From: Blastomussa wellsi
Taxonomy: Eukaryota; Cnidaria; Anthozoa; Scleractinia; Plerogyridae
Assembly: GCA_947652115.1 (NCBI GenBank)
Contig: OX393563.1
Location: forward strand, 8,356,789-8,420,788
DNA length: 64,000 nt
Direction: 5' to 3'
The first letter of the stretch is position 1, and every line of letters starts with the position of its first letter. Shown here piece by piece: positions 10,901-21,931 of the stretch. The notes below the pieces were generated by a model, which saw nothing but the letters and a program-made list of their open reading frames with translations, was not told where the DNA came from and did no database searches. Both the position numbers and the translations under genes were made by a program.

Positions 10901-13719
10901 TCATTCCTGTTGATGCATTTGCTATGTTTTCTATCCACTTACAGGTACACACATCCTCCAAGCTCAATGCTCCAATCTTGCACACCTTGTTATAAATTCA
11001 CATTTTTTTGTGAAAACATCTGTCATACACTGGTTAGTAAATTGTATGCCTACCACCCTGAAGAGCTAACTATCCATTACAAAATCTTTATCTCTAGTTC
11101 CTTGAGACCAAAATATTTGCAATTACCTCTCCTGCTTCATTAAACCAAAGTTCTGGATGAAGTCGTCGAGGATCTTCTTTCTTCCTTTTCCTGACATCTG
11201 CTACACTTGGACCTCTATGGTCATGCTCATCTGCTAGCAGGTCATCATCATCATCCTCAAAGCCTCCATTTTGCTGATTGTCCTCGGTATCATTGTCGTC
11301 GCCATCATCATCATCGCCGTCATCATCATCATCAGATTCAGAGCTGCTACCACTCAAGTCCTGACTTCCAATGTCACTTCCATCTTCATCACTTGTACCA
11401 AGAAACTCTGCATAACTACTCGCATCTGACTTTCGCCTAAGCCTTGATTTTGATGGGCTTTCCTCAACCTCTGCTGTACTCTCATTAGCTGCAGTGTCAA
11501 CAAGTGATTCTTTGTTTCTGAGCTCTGAATCTGCACTGTTACAACTTTGCCTGCGTTCAACACTGTCATCATCATCATTATCACCATCATCTTCCACAGA
11601 TGTCATGTTTAATATTTCCTTCTGAAATCTGTCCTGGAGTTCAGTGAGTTTTTCTGTCGCTTGGACATGGCAATGACTTTTGTCCTAAGAAACAAAACTC
11701 TACGTTAATTACTGAGCACTAATAATAAAAAGAAATGTAAAGTAATATGCAGGAAGAATGCATGTCGCTTGGACATGGCAATGACTTTTGTCCTAAGAAA
11801 CAAAACTCTACGTTAATTACTGAGCACTAATAATAAAAAGAAATGTAAAGTAATATGCAGGAAGAATTTATACCGGTAGCTACCAAAATTGTATATCTAT
11901 ATACCTGTTCACTCGGCTTTTTGATATAAAACTCTTCTGATGCAACACTTTTCACCACTCTTTCAACATTTGGAGGGGGAGGAGAAAAACATCGGGGAAC
12001 TCGAGGACTCCTTCTGCCACCAGCACCTGGGCTATAGTTCCTTTGTTTTGAAAAACATAAATGCAACCATACATCACAATCTGCAGAGAATGACTTAATA
12101 ATACAGCTGAAAAAATCATACTCAATTTATATATTTGTGTTAATGTATCTTTTCAAATCATATCTTTTCACAAACCTTCTATTTCCACGCTCCCTTACTC
12201 TATCACCATCTCTGTAAGAACCAGTCTTCTTGTGTACAGTGGATGGATGTGATCCTTTCTGACCACTGGAAGATCTGTAATTTATAGGACTGAAATCAGG
12301 CATCCGATTTCTGACAGGACTGACCTGCTGTGGTATGGGAGGCCTCAGGCTATTGAACTGTTGTGATACAGGAGTCTGTAGCCTACTGGAATGTCGTGGT
12401 ACAGGTGCCTGCGGCCCACTCTCAAATTGTTGTGGCAAAGGAGGTCGCAGCCCACTGAATTGTGGTGGTATAGGAAGACACATCTCAGTGGGAGCAGTCA
12501 TAGTAGCTGGTATATGTGGTATGCATTCTTTCCTGGGTTGAGGTAGACCTGGTCTTATAGTATTATTAGACAGTTGGTAGTTAGAATCACAGCCCCTCAA
12601 CTGTTTTTGTTGGATATGTCTATCCAAAGCTGCAGCAATAGAAGAGCCCTGGTTTAAGCTAGATCCAGGTGGAGGATTTCTTACTTGAAAAGATGGACGG
12701 ATGAAAGTATTGGACTGTTGTTGTATCACTTGAGATGGGGCTCCTCTTGGTAGAGGCAGAGTTTGTGGCACAAACTGATGTTGGATTTGGGCCTGCTGGA
12801 TTTGGGAAGGGATTACGATAGGTGAAGGTACAGTGGGAGACAAAAATGGCTGTGGGAAAGATGCAGCAACAGGAGGTTTTTGGCTTGCAATGAATCTATT
12901 AGGGTGAGCTCTCACTTGCCATGATGGACTGTTGAAAGGGGAAGACTGAAGCACCGGGGATTGGACTGTTCTAGGCAACAGCAGAGTGGGAGACACAAAT
13001 GGCTGGGCAGGGGATGATGGAATCCCTCGAGGAGGAGACAAAGGAGGCCGCTGGGTTGGATTTGAGGAGCCTCTAGGAGGAAGTAAAGTAGAGGACATGA
13101 ATGGCTGCTGGGCTGGAGATGGAGGGCCTCTTGGTGATGGTACAGTGGATAACACAACTGGAGGTCCCTGGCTTATGCCGAATACAGAAGCTTGAGGACT
13201 TCTCACTTGCCATGACGGACTGTTAAAAGGAGAAGACTGTAGAACTGGGGATGAAATTCCTCTAGGAGAAGGCAAAGTACTTGGCCTAAATGTCTGATGT
13301 ACTGGTGATGAAACCCTTCTTGGCGACGATAATGGAGAAGGATGCTGCAATGGTGACCAGCTGTTTGATACCTGAGCTGTGGGGGGCTGGGTTATACCCC
13401 TCGGTGGGCTAGGAGAAACTGGTGTTGGGTTTAATGGGCCACGAAACTCTGGGGGAGATCCAAAACGTTGTAAGCGTGGCACTACTACTCCAGGGCTGGT
13501 TATCAGGCGTTGTATGGGAACTGCTTGTGAAATTTGCGTTTGAAATCCTGAATGCAACTGCAGTTGCTTTGCCTGGAAAATTAAATTTACAGTGCAGGAG
13601 ACTTCTTATAACAGACCATGACAGGATTTTAACGGGTGATAAAGTACAATTCTTACCGGAGGAGAGAGACCTTGCGCGCCCGACGGCGAAGTGATCTGCC
13701 ACGATGGAGGCCGCCACAT
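1977..13719 (-). CDS. DROSHA: Drosha, ribonuclease III of the Microprocessor (5' part, 20 exons, incomplete at left edge)
   Basis: Nuclear RNase III that crops pri-miRNA with its DGCR8/Pasha partner. Exons, 5' to 3': 13719-13657, 13572-12176, 12040-11905, 11684-11127, 10607-10527, 9886-9800, 8921-8835, 8685-8614, 7843-7762, 7227-7165, 6560-6472, 6328-6245, 5642-5574, 3989-3925, 3631-3578, 3457-3412, 3321-3293, 2963-2885, 2497-2390, 2115-1977. All junctions are GT-AG and keep one frame (3388 nt, about 1129 residues). The start ATG at 13719 gives MWRPPSWQ. A proline/serine-rich region and an acidic D/E stretch (exon 4) come first. The central domain follows, with recognisable blocks such as VCRCS..GIRHGIYPGE, FEGFSMF, VIRFNIEY and RYHFMPRF, then MRRDVVVEVSSRG and HHIRYHMCLQ at the start of RNase III domain a. 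The catalytic HNERLEFLGD-type motif, domain b and the dsRBD are outside the window. It is divergent from UCHL5. Identity is very secure; the exon-2 acceptor and start codon are good inferences. Confidence 0.95.
4333..5276 (+). mobile_element. degraded Ty3/gypsy-type LTR retrotransposon remnant in a DROSHA intron
   Basis: A TGGCGACGAGGAT segment at about 4352, of the type seen at gypsy primer-binding sites, is followed by gag-like coding (about 4440-4615; motifs GTRFRKYLERFKVYA and ALFLHCAGPRVQDIFDTL). After a large deletion comes integrase coding (about 4795-5121): a zinc-finger end with CLAC, then a core with SVDFAGPF and DQYSRYP. Protease and reverse transcriptase are missing and the integrase frame stops at 5121. 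The same 16 bases, CGAACCAGAACATTAC, occur at about 4333 and 5258 and may be the two LTR ends. The element is antisense to DROSHA, between exons 13 and 14. Confidence 0.75.
6800..6890 (-). repeat. tRNA-derived SINE head, degenerate
   Basis: On the minus strand there is a B-box-like GGTTTGAATCC preceded by an A-box-like GGTAAGAGCATC, with the remains of an acceptor stem. The related copy at 32080-32205 is better preserved. Around 7120-7150 a tail segment (tctacatccacaattctcat) also resembles the tail of that copy. It lies in a DROSHA intron. Confidence 0.5.
7275..7625. repeat. head-to-head inverted pair of truncated SINE copies
   Basis: 7275-7445 contains the SINE body in minus orientation (CCCCCTGGATGGGATGCTAG, then GCAGGGTTACC). 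7446-7625 contains the same body in plus orientation (GTGTTCTTGGGCAAGACAC, GCATCCCATCCAGGGGGGAG). The full-length relative is at 15896-16190. The pair sits in the DROSHA intron immediately upstream of the exon at 7227-7165 and could fold back in the pre-mRNA. Confidence 0.8.
11655..11867. repeat. 105-bp direct duplication covering a DROSHA splice acceptor
   Basis: Bases 11655-11759 and 11763-11867 appear identical by eye (105 bases, period 108). Each copy holds the intron end, the acceptor AG and the first 30 bases of DROSHA exon 4. Copy 1 (lower coordinates) is continuous with the exon. Copy 2 lies upstream in the direction of transcription and offers an identical acceptor that leads into intron sequence with an in-frame TAA. 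Confidence 0.9.
12913..13263 (-). repeat. internal repeats in the DROSHA proline-rich exon
   Basis: Two copies of a block encoding SPVLQSSPFNSPSWQVR are found at about 12913-12975 and 13198-13263, roughly 285 bases apart. Shorter proline/serine modules (SPTLPSPRG, SSTLLPPRG and similar) lie between and around them. This is repeat growth inside the disordered N-terminal region of Drosha. Confidence 0.75.
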
Positions 13720-13989
13720 TGTCGATTTACTCTCGTAAAGCAATATTTTTTATTGCACATGAGACCTTCATGAATTTGATACAAACCAGCGTCAAAATAA
13801 CCATTTTTTGTTCCATGATTAAGAATTAGAAACTACCTTTTGAAAGACTGTCAAGTGTCACAAATGCTGCCTCATTCGCCATCTTTTCAAAGTTGTTTTC
13901 CTTGTTTCCAGGTCCTCGTTGGCCCAAGGCTGGCCCCATCGTGACAAGGACCTAGGAACTAGTAAATGTTTTTCTTCCGGAAACCCAAC
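13720..13989. promoter_or_regulatory. divergent promoter region, DROSHA / UCHL5
   Basis: Only 270 bases separate the DROSHA start codon (minus) from the UCHL5 start codon (plus), so both 5' UTRs and both core promoters must fit here or overlap the first exons. The ends near each gene are richer in CpG than the middle. No clear TATA box is visible. The bidirectional role is inferred from geometry. Confidence 0.75.
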
Positions 13990-16900
13990 ATGGCGGCTGG
14001 AGGAGGTGAATGGTGTTTGATTGAAAGCGATCCTGGCGTTTTCACTGAGTTAATCCGTGGTTTTGGTACGTAGCGTGACTTACGATAAATACCAAGTATT
14101 CATCTGGAGTGTGATAGTGCTACATGACTAGAATATCCCAATTTATTCGCGATTATGACGATCGTATACGATCGTCTCCTTTGTGACATATTTCGACCGA
14201 TCGCAAGAAAAGTCGTGGTTAAATTTAGCTTATGTACTGAAAAGTGTTTTTAGCTGTTAGAACAAGTTATCATCACGTTTTTTTGGTAGGGAGATACCAC
14301 CGTTTAGATTTTTCGTAGCATACTGGTGTTTGTTATCAGACACGTGTAGTTTAAGTTCAAGCCCCCGACTGAAGGAATTTTCCCTCCCCACTCCCCTAAC
14401 TAAAAATCATGCATAATTTGGGAAACCTCTTCGGAACCTCTAGTTGGAAGAAAACCCTTGCACCTTCCCATCCTGGATTTTCCATACCCAACTCACCCAA
14501 CCAACCCACCCATCCCATGGATTCCCAAGAACCACATACATGTACACTGTACCCTTCTCAGGTTCTCCCCTTGGATGGAATGCTTGTCCTTTCCCGGTGT
14601 ACCCCCAGGATTAAATTTGCCAATACCGATTTATATATGTGGCCTTAATTGTTCAAATGGTGGAGAACGGTTTCCACCCAGATAGTGATATTTGTCTGCT
14701 GGTGGATACCTTATCCACCCTAACTGGAGTGATGCACTATGAGAGTTAAGTCTCTTGCCCAAAAACACAATACATTGCACCATAGGACTCCAATACACTA
14801 TACATGAGGCCACTGCGATTTCCAGATTAATGAATACTTTGTTGTAAATGTTTGTTTTTCTAAAGGATGTTCTGGCATTCAAGTGGAAGAAATCTACAGC
14901 CTTGATGAGGCATCCCTCGAGGATTTGAGGTACCATAGTTTAATTCTTTCTATCTTTCCTTCTGGCTATATAACAATTATTCCATGAGCCCGCGTTGGAT
15001 ATGAAGTGATAAAATAACCAACGAGCGCGTAGCGCGAGTTGGTTATAATCACTTCATATCCAACAAGGGCGAATGGAATAATTGTTTTAGTAAATTCTCA
15101 AACCATATCTCTTGAACTTTGGAGACAGCTCCCGAAACCTGCCAGTGTCGGCCATTATAGAGGGCTGAAGTTAAAAACTTGGCGCACTATTTTCCATATG
15201 ACGTAAAACTCCGACTATTGGCTCATAGTCGGAGTTTTTTAGCCAATCAAAAAGCTAGAAATGCAATAGTCGGAGCTGAGAATATACTAATTAATAATAC
15301 TGTATAATAATATTATTGCACAGTATGAGCTCACATACCTCTTATTACATAGAGTGCATTAATTTTCACAGCTGCACGGAGATATGAAATTTCTCCTAGA
15401 GTGTTGAAAAAATATTTTGAGTGAGCACAGCTATTTTTTACAAAACTTGTCAGTAAAGCTTTCTAATAGGAAATCTTGTAGTTGTACTTTTATTTGAATC
15501 TAACTTAACTCATTTTTTTCATTCCCAGACCTGTTCACGGTCTTATATTTTTGTTCAAATGGAAGCCCGGTGAAGAGCCGACTGGACCCATTGTACATGA
15601 AAGTCGCTCCCTTGGAATATTCTTTGCCAAGCAGGTAAGTGAAAAGTTGTGAACATCTCTAGAGGTGTTCCTGACAATTGCATCTAGGAATGGAAAGTAA
15701 GATTTCTGCTAAAGATTATTTCATATGAAACAATTCCTTTACTTATTGTTTGCACGACTGTTGAGTTACTGAATGATGCAGCAATTCTAAGCTGGTTTTT
15801 AGGCAATCAGGATGCTGCATGTGTAGTTTTTAAGCAATAATCATATGTGTACAGGGCTGTCACTAAGGGCCGGGGAATTCCCCGGCTACAACAAGTTTGG
15901 GTAAAGCCTCGTGCCTAGTGGCCCATGCTGCCGGAGCTTATCCCGGTTTCAGTAGCATGCAGGAATATTTCTACTCCCCCCTGGATGGGATGCTAGTCCA
16001 TCGCAGGGTTACACCCCAGCATTATGTCATGGGTACACATTTATACACCTGGGTGGAGAGAAGTACTGTGAGAGTAAAGTGTCTTGCCCAAGAACACAAT
16101 GCAGTGACCCGGCCAGAGCTCGAACCCAGACGGTTCAATCCGGAGTCCAGCAGACTAACCACCAGGCCATCATGTCTCCCACACTACTTATTGTTTGTAT
16201 GACTGTTGAGTTACTGATGCAGCAATTCTAAGCTGGTTTTTAGGCAATCTGGATGTTGCATGTGTAGTTTTTAAGCAATAATGTGTACAGGGCTGTCACT
16301 AAGGACTGGGGGGCCAGGGAATTCCCTGGCTACTACAAGTTTGAGCCCTTATTTATTGTTACGACCAAGGCCAACTCATACTTTTAAATTTTAAAATGTT
16401 TTTTTTCTAGGTGATTACAAACGCCTGTGCAACTCAGGCAATTTTAAGTGTGCTTCTCAACTGCAATCATCAAGATATGGACCTTGGAGCCACTTTGTCA
16501 AGCTTCAAGGAGTTTTCAGCAACATTTGATTCATCAGTGAGTTCAAGTTTCCATGTCTGCTCCTCACTCTTAGCAACTTCTAAGATGGTATTTAGGCCAA
16601 ATTAAAAATTAATGTTATCATGTTTTTACTGTCAACAGTTAAAGGGACTCAGCCTGAGTAACTCTGATGTCATTAGACAAGTGCACAATGGTTTTGCCAG
16701 GTTTGGATTATTTTATAATAATTTTATACTGGATGAATTTAAAAACGTTTGCCTTGAAAAAGTTGGCCATCTGATGATGAACTTCTACGTAAGTGCCTTT
16801 GCTTGTGTCTTTATAACGCTTAAACTCAAGTTTTGCATTTGTGATGGTAGTAATAAATTCGAGTGTCACGATAAGTTTCGATTAAAAGCATTTGCTTGGC

Positions 16901-19900
16901 TGCTCGCACACAAACATCCCCCTGCAAACATAAACCTAAACAATGTGCAAATTCAATGCACAGTCTATTGTGAAGTCAAATACTATCGCTACTACAATTC
17001 TTCATTGAGCCAACAAGCATGTGAAACGCACTCCCTTAATCTCCGATTACTACTAGTATTATAGATATAGCTGTCTGGTGTTTCAGTTTGCTAGTGAGCT
17101 TTGGATTCGAGATGATACATAGATGCCAAGTCTCACGCTTTTGTTGTGAGACTCGCGCTTTTCAACCCAATCTCACACAACCACACCATTCAGACAAAAT
17201 ATCACTCTTTTCAAAATACTTTGTGGATTTGAACGCCAATCGCCAATATGCTCACTGTCATGGAATTTTTGAAAAGCTCCATATTTCCATGATGTTTTGT
17301 TTCAAAAAGTTTTGGTGAGTCAACTTGTTTGTTAAAGAACAAATGCTTTCCCAAAATCAAGGAAATCACTTCTCTGCAACATAATTTTTAAAAACATTTT
17401 CTAGGGTTGGGGGGGGGGAGGGTGGGGAGAGCAGACCCCCCCCTAGAAATTCAGCCTTTTGGACCTCGCTGTTGATATCACATCAATTTCGCATTCCATA
17501 CTAACCAGAAACCTTGGCATCTACATGTATGTCATATGAGGCGAACAAATTACTGAGTATATTTGTTCAAGAGCTCTCACATTATTGTTAGCAACAACAA
17601 GAATAATCAACATTGGCTACTAGTTACTAACATGTTGTTTTTGGCTTTTCTTACCTCAAAACTTCCCCAAAACTTCCCCTTTGCTTTCAACTCAGTATAA
17701 GACCCAAAAACAAACTTAAGGAAAATATAATTTAAACTGAGGATAAAATTGAACCACAGTATTTACTTAAATCCCGTACTCTTTTGCTCTTTTGGCCACC
17801 CCCAAACTATAGTCTGCTATAGCAAGTGTCCTTTGGGGGTGGGGGGAAGACTCCTGGTCAATCTCTATTAACTGTTCTCCTGTTTTTTTTTTTAGACAAC
17901 AGATGTTTGAATTTGATTCTAAACTCCCTCAAAAAGATGAAAATGTCTATCACTTTGTAGCGTATGTTCCAATTAATGGCAAACTCTATGAGCTGGATGG
18001 TTTAAGAGATGGCCCCATTGATCTTGGTAACACTCAAATTAAGCTATAATTTTGAAATATTTTACATCGTAAAGAGTAACTATATGCTTAGAGACCTTAA
18101 ATGTTCGTTTGTTGACAGACTCATATCATAATGTCTGAAGAGTTAACCATTTGGTAAAACCCAGGAAGAGATAGAAGCAAAAAAGAAACTTAATGTTTTA
18201 TCCTTTCCAATTTTTCATAGAGTATAGCCAAAAAATTATTGCCTGCAAGATCAAAAGGAAAAGTATAGATTAAAACTTTAAATTTTTATGGTAAACACTT
18301 GTTTAACATCTATCCACAGTTCCCACTAATCACATCTTTTGTTTTATCAGGACCTTGTACACCAGAAAACTGGCTCACTGTCTGCAAGCCAATCATAGAA
18401 ACAAGAATGCAGAAGTATGTAAATCCATGTTATAGTTGTGAACTAACACTAGTGCTTTCCTTGTGTTAATCCATTGCTATTGCCTCTGCCTGTTCCAATT
18501 TGATAGGAGCCTACGGGTATTTGGAGATGGAGTTATATTTAACAATTACGTTAAGAGTTTGAGATTTCTATCATTTGTTAGTACATAAATGTACTAATTC
18601 TCTGGTCGGCTACACTACTTACTATCTATTTAATAAACAATAGTGTTTATTTGGGCTTCACGCTTGCTATAACGTGATAGAAATTTCTAGCTCAAACTAT
18701 CACAAAATCGAAATCGAGAGTAAATAAATTGTTTTTATTAGTTTACATCCTTTAGATATTAAAAATTTAACAAGATTATCCAGATCTGAAAACACTTCAC
18801 AAATGCAAAGAAGCTGTCACCATTTTGTTGACAACCATCATTCACTTTCTACAACAGAATACATAGTGAGAAGTGTCACCAATCAGTAAACAGCATTTGT
18901 GATAGAACACTATTAGATACATACTAAATAGGTTTTACTATCATATTTCACTGCCTGGAGCTCATTTCGGTTTGATAATGACCTTGTCACTGGAGCATGT
19001 TTGAGAAGCCCGGGTCAGCAGTAAGAATTGCCTTCTTAACTTGAAATTAAAATGTTTAGGTCCTTGGTGATGGGTTTTCAAACACACCAAAACGTTAATG
19101 TTGTTTGGCCTTCACTTGTGTCTCAGGTACTCAGCAGAGGAAATCCACTTTAACCTTATGGCAATTGTTTCATCAAGGAAGACAATTCATCTCAAGGATA
19201 TTGACAGACTGAACCAGAGGAAAACACAGATTTTAGATCAGGTATTACAGCCTATGCAGATATCAGTAGAAAGATTCATGACAACTGACCCAGGGGTAAT
19301 TTACCACTCCCCTGGGCTACCCATGACTTGCTTAAGGATGATCCCTTTGGGATGGCCACTGACAGTCCCATTTATACTCAGACTGTCTTTTGAGTAAGTT
19401 TATGCAGCGTACATGTGTTCATTTTTGTTGTGCAAGTGATATACCTGAGGAAATGGCTTCATTAGTCAAATGGAAGGGGGGCAAAGATGTTTATTCAGCT
19501 TTTTTTTAATTTATTACCAACCTTGATACAGAAGCAGCATGATTCACTTGCTATTTTCATCATCATCATTATCACCACCACCAGATGTTATCATCATCAT
19601 CATCATTTCTATTATTTTACATTGTGCACAGCAAATTGACATTAATTTGTTTTTCTGTCCTTTTGTTTTTTAGTTGGAAGAATTAAAAAGGCAGACTTCA
19701 GAGGTGTGAAGAGTTTTAGAAAAAAATATGAGTTGATTCTTAACTGTTTCATATTTATTTGATCATTATTATTTTGAGTCAAATATACAAAGTAATAGCA
19801 CAAATTGTCTGGGTTTCTGTTTTAAGGGAGGAGAGAGAATGGAAACAGACCAAATGGCATCTTCAGTGAGCGAGTTGCAAGCTATTTTAAAGAACACCGA

Positions 19901-21926
19901 CAGTGAAATTTCTCGACTGCAGACACTTATTGTGGGAGAGGATGACAAAATGATACGATACAAGGTAGGCTTTTAAAGACATGATCAATTAAGGAATATA
20001 TTTTAATATGTCAAAATTAATATATTTATCTAAATTAAGCACCATTCGTACCAACTGGCAAGATTACGCTTTGGCCTTGCATGCTACTTTTCCATTGTGC
20101 CTTTCAAATTTCATGACATTTTTCACACGAGCATGAATGATTATTTTTAGAAACGAAGAGAAAGGACAAATTCTACTGATACCTCTTAATATACAAAACT
20201 AGATGAATCTGTTGTCAGGGCTATAACATCAACTTGATTTTTGTAAAACATTATGTGACAGTGATGGGATTTAATATTGTTGTACAGGTGGAAAACATTA
20301 GAAGAAAACACAACTATCTGCCTTTGATCATGGAACTTTTAAAAGTATTGGCTAAACAAGGAAAACTGGTGCCATTGGTGGAAAAAGTATGTTTAGTAAC
20401 CTTTAACTGGACAATCTAGCTCTTCTGACTGACCTGCATGTAGCTATACCTACCCTCTGGGAAGAAACGTCTTCACTTGGGGATGGGTATGGCTACAAGT
20501 AGGCAACAAAATAATATTGAAAAGGCTTTCACCCAGGTCATGTCCCCCAGCTACCAACTTTAAAAAGCAATGAACTCTTCAGCCAAGCTTTTTCTTATGG
20601 ATTATTGTCAGTGGTGATGGCTGCACCACTTTGGACACTGTTGATAGAACCATGATCAAAACATCTTTGGGCTCTAGTTGAAACTAGGTGCAAGAAAGCA
20701 AGCTTGGGAATCTATTAGTTAGCCCCCCCCCCCCCCCACCAAGAAAGCTATTTTTATGCCAACATTGCACCAGGGGGGGGGGGGGGGTTAGGGGAGTGGA
20801 TTGAAGATGTGATTAGTCAGCCTGATGTGTTGATCATGATAAGCACTGCAAATGTTTGCCTGTTACACCGCAAAATGTAATATCAGTTGCTGCAAAATTT
20901 AATACTAATGCAAAATATAATAATTCTAATATCAAAGCAGAATGTATCAAACTAGCAATGCAAAATGTACCAGTAATAGCTTTTCTAACACAAAATGCAA
21001 TAAATTCTGAATTACAAGTATGGTATTTGAAAATCAGTTAGAGTATCAGGACTCTCACCTTTTCTGGCCTTTGCTTTAAATTATGTCAACTGTATAATAG
21101 GGTTACAGGTATTCTCAACTTTATAGACCCCCTCATCATAGGACAGATGCTCCACTTTTTTTTTTCATTTTTACTCACACTTTTATTATTCACAGGTCAG
21201 AGTACAATGCAAACTATACATGTTGGCAAAAGTGAAAGCAGTACATTAAACCCCCCAGTTAACAGTTAAGGTTAACAGTGTGCATATTTCTTTTTCTCAT
21301 GCATCCTTGTTTCCAATTTACTAAAAGCTTTAAAAAAAATTGGTTCACACTGCCCTTATTTGCTAAGCATCGGTTTCCTCCTTATGTTTCTTTTTCCAAA
21401 CATATACGTTTTTGAATAGATGTTATAGATGGCATATCCAGAAACTGGTCTTTGAGCAGCTGTAGCATCCATCCCCCAATCCCAAGGTCTTAAGAGTTGA
21501 GAACAAAACAAAAGTTGAGTCCTGATACTATAGCTAATTTTCAAAATAATACCATATTCTAGCCTGTTCCAGGCATTCGGTTAGTAGGGATGGCGCAAAG
21601 GAAAACATGAGCGAAAAAAGGAGGCGGCTGTCCCTTCACATTCGGGAGTTATTACATTTTGTGTTAAGTTATTACATTTTGCGGATTGTTATTACATTTT
21701 GTGTTAGTATGACATTGTGCGGCGATTATTACATTTTGCAGCATAACATGCCTAATTTTAGGCCAATGAATTGCTGCGTGTAGAGTATTGACCAAGGTTG
21801 TTGTTTTGTTAAAATTACGACCTTCCTTTTCCTTATGTCTGATTAGGAGTTGTTGTGTTGATGGCAGAATTTTCCTTTCAGGCAAAAGAAGACGTACAGG
21901 CCAAGAAGGCAGAACAAGCAAAGTGA
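13990..21926 (+). CDS. UCHL5: Ubiquitin carboxyl-terminal hydrolase isozyme L5 (UCH37), 12 exons, complete
   Basis: Cysteine deubiquitinase that acts on the proteasome (through RPN13) and with INO80. Exons: 13990-14065, 14866-14929, 15529-15634, 16411-16536, 16639-16700, 17896-18026, 18351-18414, 19127-19241, 19674-19703, 19827-19964, 20288-20386, 21882-21926. The 1056 nt encode 351 residues against 329 in human. All introns are GT-AG and in phase. The UCH domain keeps the whole active site at the human positions: Q82, C88 (motif NACATQAI), H164 (VYHFV) and D179 (YELDG). After it come a coiled linker slightly longer than in human, the ULD-type ENIRRKHNYLPLIMELL segment and a lysine/glutamate/alanine-rich end (AKKAEQAK). 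The start follows AACATGGCGG and gives MAAGGGEWCLIESDPG. It is convergent with ANAPC5. Confidence 0.97.
14555..14805 (-). repeat. degenerate copy of the SINE family found at 15896-16190
   Basis: Diverged versions of the CTGGATGGGATGCTAG and CTTGCCCAAGAACACAAT blocks appear in the same order and spacing as in the better copy 1.3 kb downstream. It lies in UCHL5 intron 1. Confidence 0.6.
14981..15089. mobile_element. palindromic MITE-like element
   Basis: Arms starting TAACAATTATTCCAT and ending ATGGAATAATTGTTTTA enclose GTTGGATATGAAGTGAT and its reverse complement, with a short centre rich in GCGC. A related partial copy is at about 43710-43790. The element lies in UCHL5 intron 2. Confidence 0.8.
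15203..15245. repeat. short perfect hairpin in UCHL5 intron 2
   Basis: AAAACTCCGACTATTGG and its inverted counterpart ATAGTCGGAGTTTTTT are separated by only a few bases. A third copy of the CGACTATTGCATT-like arm occurs about 30 bases further on. The hairpin is probably part of the adjacent inverted-repeat element family. Confidence 0.65.
15741..16350. repeat. ~160-bp direct duplication flanking a SINE
   Basis: 15741-15900 and 16186-16345 are near-identical direct repeats; both contain GCAGCAATTCTAAGCTGG and TACAGGGCTGTCACTAAGG. The SINE at 15896-16190 lies between them. The whole arrangement is in UCHL5 intron 3. Confidence 0.85.
15896..16190 (-). mobile_element. near full-length tRNA-derived SINE
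   Basis: On the minus strand a tRNA-like head is visible (A-box-like TGGTGGTTAGTCTGC, B-box GGGTTCGAGCT). The body follows (GTGTTCTTGGGCAAGACAC, CTCTCCACCCAGGTGTATAA, GATGGACTAGCATCCCATCC). Other copies or fragments in the window are at 7275-7625, 14555-14805, 33540-33625, 40375-40465 and 46961-47062, which makes this the most frequent interspersed repeat here. Confidence 0.85.
20868..21743. mobile_element. inverted-repeat element with subterminal CAAAATGTAAT arrays
   Basis: The left end has several spaced GCAAAATGTAATA-like motifs (20868-21000). The right end (21650-21743) has the same motif in reverse complement four times. Inside, 21021-21056 and 21515-21554 form terminal-repeat-like arms (GAGTATCAGGACTC and its complement), continued by a TTCTCAAC block on each side. 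No transposase coding is present. It lies in the last UCHL5 intron. Confidence 0.75.
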
Positions 21927-21931
21927 ATAAA
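21926..21931 (+). terminator. poly(A) signal overlapping the UCHL5 stop codon
   Basis: The stop TGA at 21924-21926 shares its A with AATAAA at 21926-21931. I saw no other AATAAA in the next several hundred bases. If this signal is used, the 3' UTR is only some tens of bases long. Confidence 0.45.

Noticed and set aside
11207..11440. Histidine-rich plus-strand frame
   Set aside because: It is the complement of the acidic D/E stretch in DROSHA exon 4; its histidine runs come from GAT/GAC repeats read backwards.
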